Shown one piece after another: positions 59,573 to 64,000 of a DNA stretch of 64,000 nt. Position numbers and translations under genes: made by a program. Under the pieces are notes generated by a model, which did not search any database, had not been told where the DNA came from, and saw only the letters and a program-made list of their open reading frames with translations. The DNA comes from Flavobacterium sp. Sd200 (GTDB taxonomy: Bacteria; Bacteroidota; Bacteroidia; Flavobacteriales; Flavobacteriaceae). The DNA is taken from NCBI RefSeq assembly GCF_009826935.1, contig NZ_WUMN01000002.1:496001-560000 (forward strand), read 5' to 3'. Within the stretch, counting starts at the first letter, position 1; each line of letters begins with the position of its first letter.

Positions 59573-60595
59573 ATGACAGGAAACATTTATATCTCCGGCC
59601 AGATAGGCACGTTTGACGGCACCGCAGGCATAGAGCTTATAGATGTGGTAAGCCAGGTAAAAAAACAGCCCAAAGCCACTGCCTTTAATGTGCACATAAA
59701 CAGCGAGGGTGGGTTGGTAGACGTAGGGTTTGATATTTACCAGTACCTCAAATCGCTCAAAAAGCCCCTTACCACCATAGGCAGTGGAATTGTGGCCAGC
59801 ATTGCCACCGTAATTTTTATGGCAGGCGATAAACGCCAGGTTCGCGAAAACACCCCTTTTATGATTCATCTGCCGTGGGGTGGCTCTATGGGCACTGCCG
59901 ATGAGCTGGAGCAGTTTGCAGAACAGCTTAGGAGCATTGAGAAAAAAATGGTGGCCTTTTACAAAAAAACGCTCAACGTACAGGAACAGGCCATAATGCC
60001 ACTCTTAAAAAACGAAACGTGGCTAACGGGTAGGCAGCTTGCCAGCCTGGGCTTTACTACCTCGCGGCAGGTTAAGGCCGCAGCAAAAGCTTTCATTAAC
60101 ACAAACTCCATGAGAGGAACATTTACAGAGAAAGACAGGCACTGGATGGAAGGCCTGTTTACTAAAGTGCTGGGCAAGTTTAAAAACACCCACATTTTTA
60201 ACAAAGTGGTACAGGATGCCACAGGTGCCGAAATTGATTTTACTGAACTGGGCGACGACGACCTTATTGAGGTGGGCGCCACTGCAACACTAGACGGTGC
60301 ACCTGCCGAAGGCGAGTACCTTATGCCCGACGGTTACACCTATGTGTTTGAAGCCGGAGAGCTTACCGAGATTATTGAACCCGAGGAAGAAGAGGCTGAA
60401 ACAACAGCTTTGCGTGCCGAAAACAAAGCCCTGAAACGCCAGTTAAACACCATTAAGAGTGAAGTACTTGCGCTTAAAAAACAGGTGGGCAGCAGGTTTA
60501 ATGTAGATGGTAAAAAAGTAGCGCAGCGCAGGGGCAGTGAAGCCGACAAACTTGCAGGCATGAAAGAATATTTGAAAAACAACCGCAGGAAATAA
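59573..60595 (+). CDS. ClpP-like prohead protease fused to a scaffold-like C-terminus
   Basis: A 340-residue protein. Residues 1-180 are a ClpP-type S14 protease: INSEGG (42-47), catalytic Ser76 in GIVASIATV, and His99 in FMIHLPWGG. The remainder is not protease: an acidic linker (about 215-270, ending EEEEAETTALRAENK) then a coiled coil (ENKALKRQLNTIKSEVLALK) and a basic tail (KEYLKNNRRK), as seen in scaffold proteins. It would mature the prohead and organise the shell. The next gene overlaps by one base. Confidence 0.85.
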   Translation: MTGNIYISGQIGTFDGTAGIELIDVVSQVKKQPKATAFNVHINSEGGLVDVGFDIYQYLKSLKKPLTTIGSGIVASIATVIFMAGDKRQVRENTPFMIHLPWGGSMGTADELEQFAEQLRSIEKKMVAFYKKTLNVQEQAIMPLLKNETWLTGRQLASLGFTTSRQVKAAAKAFINTNSMRGTFTEKDRHWMEGLFTKVLGKFKNTHIFNKVVQDATGAEIDFTELGDDDLIEVGATATLDGAPAEGEYLMPDGYTYVFEAGELTEIIEPEEEEAETTALRAENKALKRQLNTIKSEVLALKKQVGSRFNVDGKKVAQRRGSEADKLAGMKEYLKNNRRK

Positions 60596-61656
60596 TGGCA
60601 AAACTGATAACAAGCGACTTAACCCTGGGCGCACGCGAGGCCGAAACCGTAAGCTCTGTAATTTTTGAAAGGGTATTTAACGAAAGTGACCTTGCAGAAT
60701 ATCATGATATTGAAACGGGTATTGATGTAAAAACCCAAATTGCCTTTGCCGGAAGGCTGGGACTGTTGGGCAAGGTTCAGGATACCGACAGTTGTGCGCC
60801 CGAAGAATCAGACGGGTTTGTGCTGAGCGAAAAATTCTGGACACCTGTGTTAGAGGAATTCAGGCTAAGGCACTGTCAAAAAGATCTCGATGGGCTAATA
60901 AAAATATTCAGGAAAGCCCAACGCGTTAACCCCGACTTTTTTGATGCCGTAGGCTCAGAAGACTTTGGGATTATTATTGCCGCAGTAGAAACTGCCCTTA
61001 AAGAGAACATTCACCGCAAGGTATGGTTTAATGATAAACAGGCCGCAATACAGCCCACAGGCGTGTTTACTACCGGCACCGACCTTGATTACTTTAACTC
61101 GTTCGACGGCCTTTTTAAACAGATCTTTGTAGATGTTACTGCCAATAAAATTAGTCGTGTGCCTGTTAGCGTTAATGCCGCTGCAACTTACACTGCGCAA
61201 CAACTGCCCGAAGATGCCGCCCTCGGTATTTTAGAAAAGCTGGTTACCACTGCCGATGAAAGGCTTGTAGCTGCCGACGATGCTTTTATATTGGTTACAC
61301 GCTCTATTGCCGACAACTATCGTGCCTCATTGCGCAACAAGAACCTTGGTTCCGGCTTTGTAGAGGTTGTAGAGCAGGGACGCCCTAAACTGTATTTTGA
61401 CGGCATAGAGATTAAAGTGCGCTACGACTGGGACCGATATATTAAAACCTATCAAAACAACGGCACTAAATACAACCTGCCGCACAGGGCTGTGTTTACT
61501 ACAAAAAGCAACATTCCGGTAGGTACGCTAAGCGACCAGGACCTTGCCAAGCTTGATGTGTTTTATGACAAAACCCAAAAAGCAAACTTTATAGATGCTG
61601 CCTATACTATAGATGCCAAACTGCTGGAAGACTATATGGTGGTAGCGGCGTATTAG
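60595..61656 (+). CDS. Probable major capsid protein
   Basis: A 353-residue protein directly after the prohead protease. It has a structural rather than enzymatic composition and a spread of mixed strands and helices (ETGIDVKTQIAFAGRLGLLG, FDAVGSEDFGIIIAAVETAL, ATYTAQQLPEDAALGILEKL, AAYTIDAKLLEDYMVVAAY). The placement, length and lack of any motif fit an HK97-fold major capsid protein. The start overlaps the protease stop by one base. Family not proven from sequence alone. Confidence 0.7.
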   Translation: MAKLITSDLTLGAREAETVSSVIFERVFNESDLAEYHDIETGIDVKTQIAFAGRLGLLGKVQDTDSCAPEESDGFVLSEKFWTPVLEEFRLRHCQKDLDGLIKIFRKAQRVNPDFFDAVGSEDFGIIIAAVETALKENIHRKVWFNDKQAAIQPTGVFTTGTDLDYFNSFDGLFKQIFVDVTANKISRVPVSVNAAATYTAQQLPEDAALGILEKLVTTADERLVAADDAFILVTRSIADNYRASLRNKNLGSGFVEVVEQGRPKLYFDGIEIKVRYDWDRYIKTYQNNGTKYNLPHRAVFTTKSNIPVGTLSDQDLAKLDVFYDKTQKANFIDAAYTIDAKLLEDYMVVAAY

Positions 61657-61677
61657 GCTTAGCTGTTTCAGGTTGGG

Positions 61678-61733
61678 CCTCACCCCCTACCCCCCTTTCC
61701 AAAGGAGAGGGGGGAACTCCTGCCGATGCACTC
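61678..61733 (+). repeat. REP-like repeat after the capsid gene
   Basis: CCTCACCCCC, a C-rich spacer, CCTTTCC-AAA-GGAGAGGGG, then GAACTCCTGCC. The 253-base spacer between capsid and tail-tube-like genes also holds the palindromes listed next. Confidence 0.8.
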
Positions 61734-61760
61734 ATGCTTTTTAAACTATGTGGGGCGTAG

Positions 61761-61863
61761 AGACGTAGCACTGCTACGTCTAACAACAGGCACAGGCAGA
61801 GACGCAATGCATTGCGTCTCTACTAAAAAAATGTATCAATTAAGACGTTGCAATGCAACATCT
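61761..61863. repeat. Cluster of three AGACG-type palindromes
   Basis: AGACGTAGCA/TGCTACGTCT (61761-61781), a perfect 24-base palindrome with arms AGAGACGCAATG and CATTGCGTCTCT (61798-61821), and an imperfect AGACGTTGCA/TGCAACATCT (61843-61863). All belong to one repeat type also seen at 47031-47051. Confidence 0.8.
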
Positions 61864-61909
61864 CTACAAAGATTTGTGGGAAGAATTGAAATAAAAAAAT
61901 CAAAACAAC

Positions 61910-62515
61910 ATGCCGGTAACAAACGATTGTACAGGACTTTTAACCAACGATATATTATTTGACTGCGCTAACGCTCCCGTGGGTGGCATAGAGCAAAACG
62001 TTGTGCTTATTAATAAAGAAGATATAGATATTACAGCCACAACGGTTAGCACAGCAAACAAGCTGCAAATTACAAACCTGCAACTAAAACCCGGCAAAAA
62101 GGGTTTTAAGCTGACAGGTGTAAAACAAAGCAATGGCAAGGCATGGGAGCTTGTTAAAAAAGAGAATGCTCCCGATAAATTTAAGCACACTTTTAGCGGT
62201 GTGATATTTACGCCAAGCCTGGAAAATAAAGAACAGGCCGACAACCTTAGTCAGGGAGGTAAATATGTGGTTGCGATAGAACAGGTTTGGAAAGGACAGG
62301 GCAATGCCGATGCTTTTGAGGTGCTGGGCTACAACAGCGGCCTGGAACTTACTACCATGACCAACAGCTCTAAAGAAAACGACAACATGATCATGTTCGA
62401 GCTGGCATCGGCCGATGGGTTTGAAGAAACCTCTATGCCAAAAACACTGCTGCATACTGATTATGCTACTACTAAAACAGTATTTGATGCTGCATTTATA
62501 GAATCGGCTTCCTAA
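61910..62515 (+). CDS. Putative phage structural protein (tail-tube-like)
   Basis: A 201-residue beta-rich protein (KLQITNLQLKPGKKGFKLTG, HTFSGVIFTPSLENKEQADN, LEVLGYNSGLELTTM type strands). No domain recognised. It has the size and composition of small tail or head-decoration proteins and overlaps the next gene by one base. Tail-tube identity is inference. Confidence 0.5.
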   Translation: MPVTNDCTGLLTNDILFDCANAPVGGIEQNVVLINKEDIDITATTVSTANKLQITNLQLKPGKKGFKLTGVKQSNGKAWELVKKENAPDKFKHTFSGVIFTPSLENKEQADNLSQGGKYVVAIEQVWKGQGNADAFEVLGYNSGLELTTMTNSSKENDNMIMFELASADGFEETSMPKTLLHTDYATTKTVFDAAFIESAS

Positions 62516-62985
62516 TGATCGATTTTTTAACTATGGATATTGCAACCCTTACCCGCAGTGTTACGGGTAAGGGGGTGCGATACCTGGAGCTGTTCCTTAA
62601 AGAATATACACGGGTATTTAATACAAAAGTAAACGCCTCGTGCCCTAAATGTTTACAGGGATATTTAACCAAATATAAAAACCATTTTTTAGCTATGGCA
62701 AATACATCGCAATACAGGCTACATGCCAAATATGAGAATATTCCGTTGCAGTTTGGCTCACCCATACTGATTAACAACGCCAACATTACCGATGAGTATG
62801 CAGAAATACTGCTGCAACGCCCCGGAGCTGAGTGCCTGTTTGCAAAAATGCCCTCTAAAGAACCCGTTGCTGCCAGAACAATGCGCATGAGTGCAGAGGT
62901 GCCTGCAAACGATCCTTCGGTTTCTGCAGAACCACAAAATACTATTGAGGGGGCTGACGATTTTGATTTAAGCAGCCTGACATGA
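62515..62985 (+). CDS. Phage protein of unknown function with CPKC motif
   Basis: A 156-residue protein. A CPKC pair sits at about 43-46; the rest is helical and ends with an acidic low-complexity tail (GADDFDLSSL). The ATG at 62515 overlaps the previous stop by one base; a second start at 62533 is possible. Unknown role, probably structural. Confidence 0.5.
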   Translation: MIDFLTMDIATLTRSVTGKGVRYLELFLKEYTRVFNTKVNASCPKCLQGYLTKYKNHFLAMANTSQYRLHAKYENIPLQFGSPILINNANITDEYAEILLQRPGAECLFAKMPSKEPVAARTMRMSAEVPANDPSVSAEPQNTIEGADDFDLSSLT

Positions 62986-64000
62986 GAACCCTACTTATAG
63001 ATGTCTGGAAAAGGTTCACACCCTGGAGCAAAAGCACCGATGTGTATGCCAACGATACAGATAATGCCTACCCCGAACGCATGGACAGGCTTATAAACAA
63101 CAGCGTTACTGCCAAAAGCGCAGCAGCTATTATGGTGCAGTATTTAATTGGCAGGGGCTATGGCACAGAGATTGACAGCCTTATTATTAACAAAAGTAAA
63201 AACCTGAAGCTTATAGATTTTGCCGATGACGTGGCAGACGATCTTGTAAAGCAGCGCGGTGTATTTATACACATTAACTGGAATGCCCTGTATCAGATTG
63301 CCGATTTTAGCGTGATGCCCTATGAATGGTGCCGCATTGGCAAAAAAGACAGTACTGATTATTCCGGAAAAATAGCCGTTAGCACAGACTGGCCTAACCC
63401 TAAAAAAAGCCAGACAGAGCTTATAGACGTTTACAACCCTCGAAAGGCGGTAATAGATGCACAGGTGCAAAAAGCAGGCGGATGGGAACATTATAAAGGC
63501 CAGATACTGTTTGTAAATATGGATACCAAACTTATCTATCCGCTTAGCCGTATAGACCCTGTTGCAGAAGATTGTGACAGCGAGGCGCAGGCATCTGTCT
63601 ATAAAAACAAACTGCTTCGCAAGGGATTCTTTGGCAATACGCTTGTTGTAACACGTCCTCTTGTAGGCGATGGTCTTGAACCGGGCAGCCGTGCCCTGCA
63701 ACAGGCCGAAACTGAGAGGGAGGTTTTTCAGCAGGCCATTAAAGACAGCCTTGGTGCACAAAACACAGGCGGTGTACTTTGTCTTGAAATGGATTTTGCA
63801 GGCGAAAAGCTGGACGATGCCATTTTGATAAAACAGATAGAAAGCAAAATTGACGACAAGCTGTTTAACTATACCGAGGCCAGTGTGCGCGAAAACATTT
63901 TGGTAGCCTTTAACAACCTTCCTGCCGGGCTTGTCAAGACCAACGAGTCGGCACTGTTTGGCAATTCCGGCGAGGCCATTCGGGAGATGAAACGCACCTA
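62982..64000 (+). CDS. Probable portal protein, 3' end beyond the window
   Basis: An open frame from the ATG at 62982 (MRTLLIDVWKRFTPWSKST), overlapping the previous stop by 4 bases, runs to the window edge without a stop (about 339 residues). The reading NAYPERMDRLINNSVTAKSA, LIDFADDVADDLVKQRGVFI, and later LPAGLVKTNESALFGNSGEA fits the portal family: helical stem, then clip region. Position next to capsid genes supports it. The protein is incomplete here. Confidence 0.75.
   Translation, partial: MRTLLIDVWKRFTPWSKSTDVYANDTDNAYPERMDRLINNSVTAKSAAAIMVQYLIGRGYGTEIDSLIINKSKNLKLIDFADDVADDLVKQRGVFIHINWNALYQIADFSVMPYEWCRIGKKDSTDYSGKIAVSTDWPNPKKSQTELIDVYNPRKAVIDAQVQKAGGWEHYKGQILFVNMDTKLIYPLSRIDPVAEDCDSEAQASVYKNKLLRKGFFGNTLVVTRPLVGDGLEPGSRALQQAETEREVFQQAIKDSLGAQNTGGVLCLEMDFAGEKLDDAILIKQIESKIDDKLFNYTEASVRENILVAFNNLPAGLVKTNESALFGNSGEAIREMKRT

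Larger units (their letters stand above)
38871..64000. mobile_element. Incomplete tailed-phage prophage
   Basis: A CI-like repressor, replication-type small genes, terminase small and large subunits, neck/tail genes, a tape measure protein, a prohead protease, a probable major capsid protein and a probable portal follow one another, almost all on the plus strand, with many 1-20 base overlaps between genes. The long tape measure protein implies a siphovirus-like tail. No integrase, holin or lysin is seen; the element continues past the window. Confidence 0.88.

Noticed and set aside
63144..63761. 205-residue minus-strand open frame
   Set aside because: It lies opposite the portal-like gene, which has consistent portal features and overlaps its upstream neighbour properly.

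Overview
The window looks like a chromosomal segment of a flavobacterium (Bacteroidota, probably Flavobacteriaceae). It carries a PorP/SprF protein of the type IX secretion system, several carboxypeptidase-regulatory-like surface or envelope proteins, DUF2723 (GT117) membrane proteins, A-rich rather than Shine-Dalgarno leaders, and promoters with the Bacteroidota -7 box TAnnTTTG. No rRNA is present; there is one tRNA-Gln(TTG). Assignment is by protein families only; no database was searched.

Host part (about 1-38.6 kb). Left to right: an SDR oxidoreductase; five same-strand genes for exported carboxypeptidase-regulatory-like proteins, four of them close tandem paralogs; dipeptidase E; a kinase-like orphan; a Crp/Fnr regulator next to an NAD(P)-binding epimerase; an ankyrin-repeat gene pair (the second ends in a SHOCT motif); a VOC/SnoaL-like fusion, an SDR and a second Crp/Fnr regulator; tRNA-Gln; two very similar giant DUF2723 membrane proteins flanking an S41 peptidase; an AsmA-like protein; an Nfu-type Fe-S protein with a doubled N-terminal domain; PorP/SprF; gamma-carbonic anhydrase; glutamate racemase; two metallophosphoesterases; an HxlR regulator; a thioredoxin fold without its CxxC; a NodB deacetylase; a divergent Lrp/EamA pair; a TPR protein; seryl-tRNA synthetase; and a secreted low-complexity protein.

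Prophage part (about 38.9 kb to the right edge, incomplete). A CI-like S24 repressor faces a divergent early promoter with an operator between its -33 and -7 boxes. Then come small OB-fold proteins, a replisome-organizer-like protein, a three-gene module that reads as toxin / Xre antitoxin / SecB-like chaperone, terminase small and large subunits, neck and tail proteins, a tape measure protein, cargo on both strands including a secreted protein and a frameshifted HslV/proteasome-like hydrolase, and finally the head genes (ClpP-like prohead protease with a scaffold-like tail, probable major capsid protein, probable portal running off the window). Head genes after tail genes is an unusual order. 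No integrase, lysis gene or attachment site is visible, so neither end is defined.

The prophage spacers are crowded with palindromic repeats: a C-rich REP-like family, AGACGTTGCA-type palindromes, and G-free leaders. Two REP copies lie in frame inside phage genes, and one REP copy is split by a 217-bp element with perfect 16-bp terminal inverted repeats. The most interesting single locus is the putative toxin-antitoxin-chaperone (TAC) module at 42.9-44.4 kb, with an elaborate promoter made of 11-bp direct repeats and a perfect palindrome.
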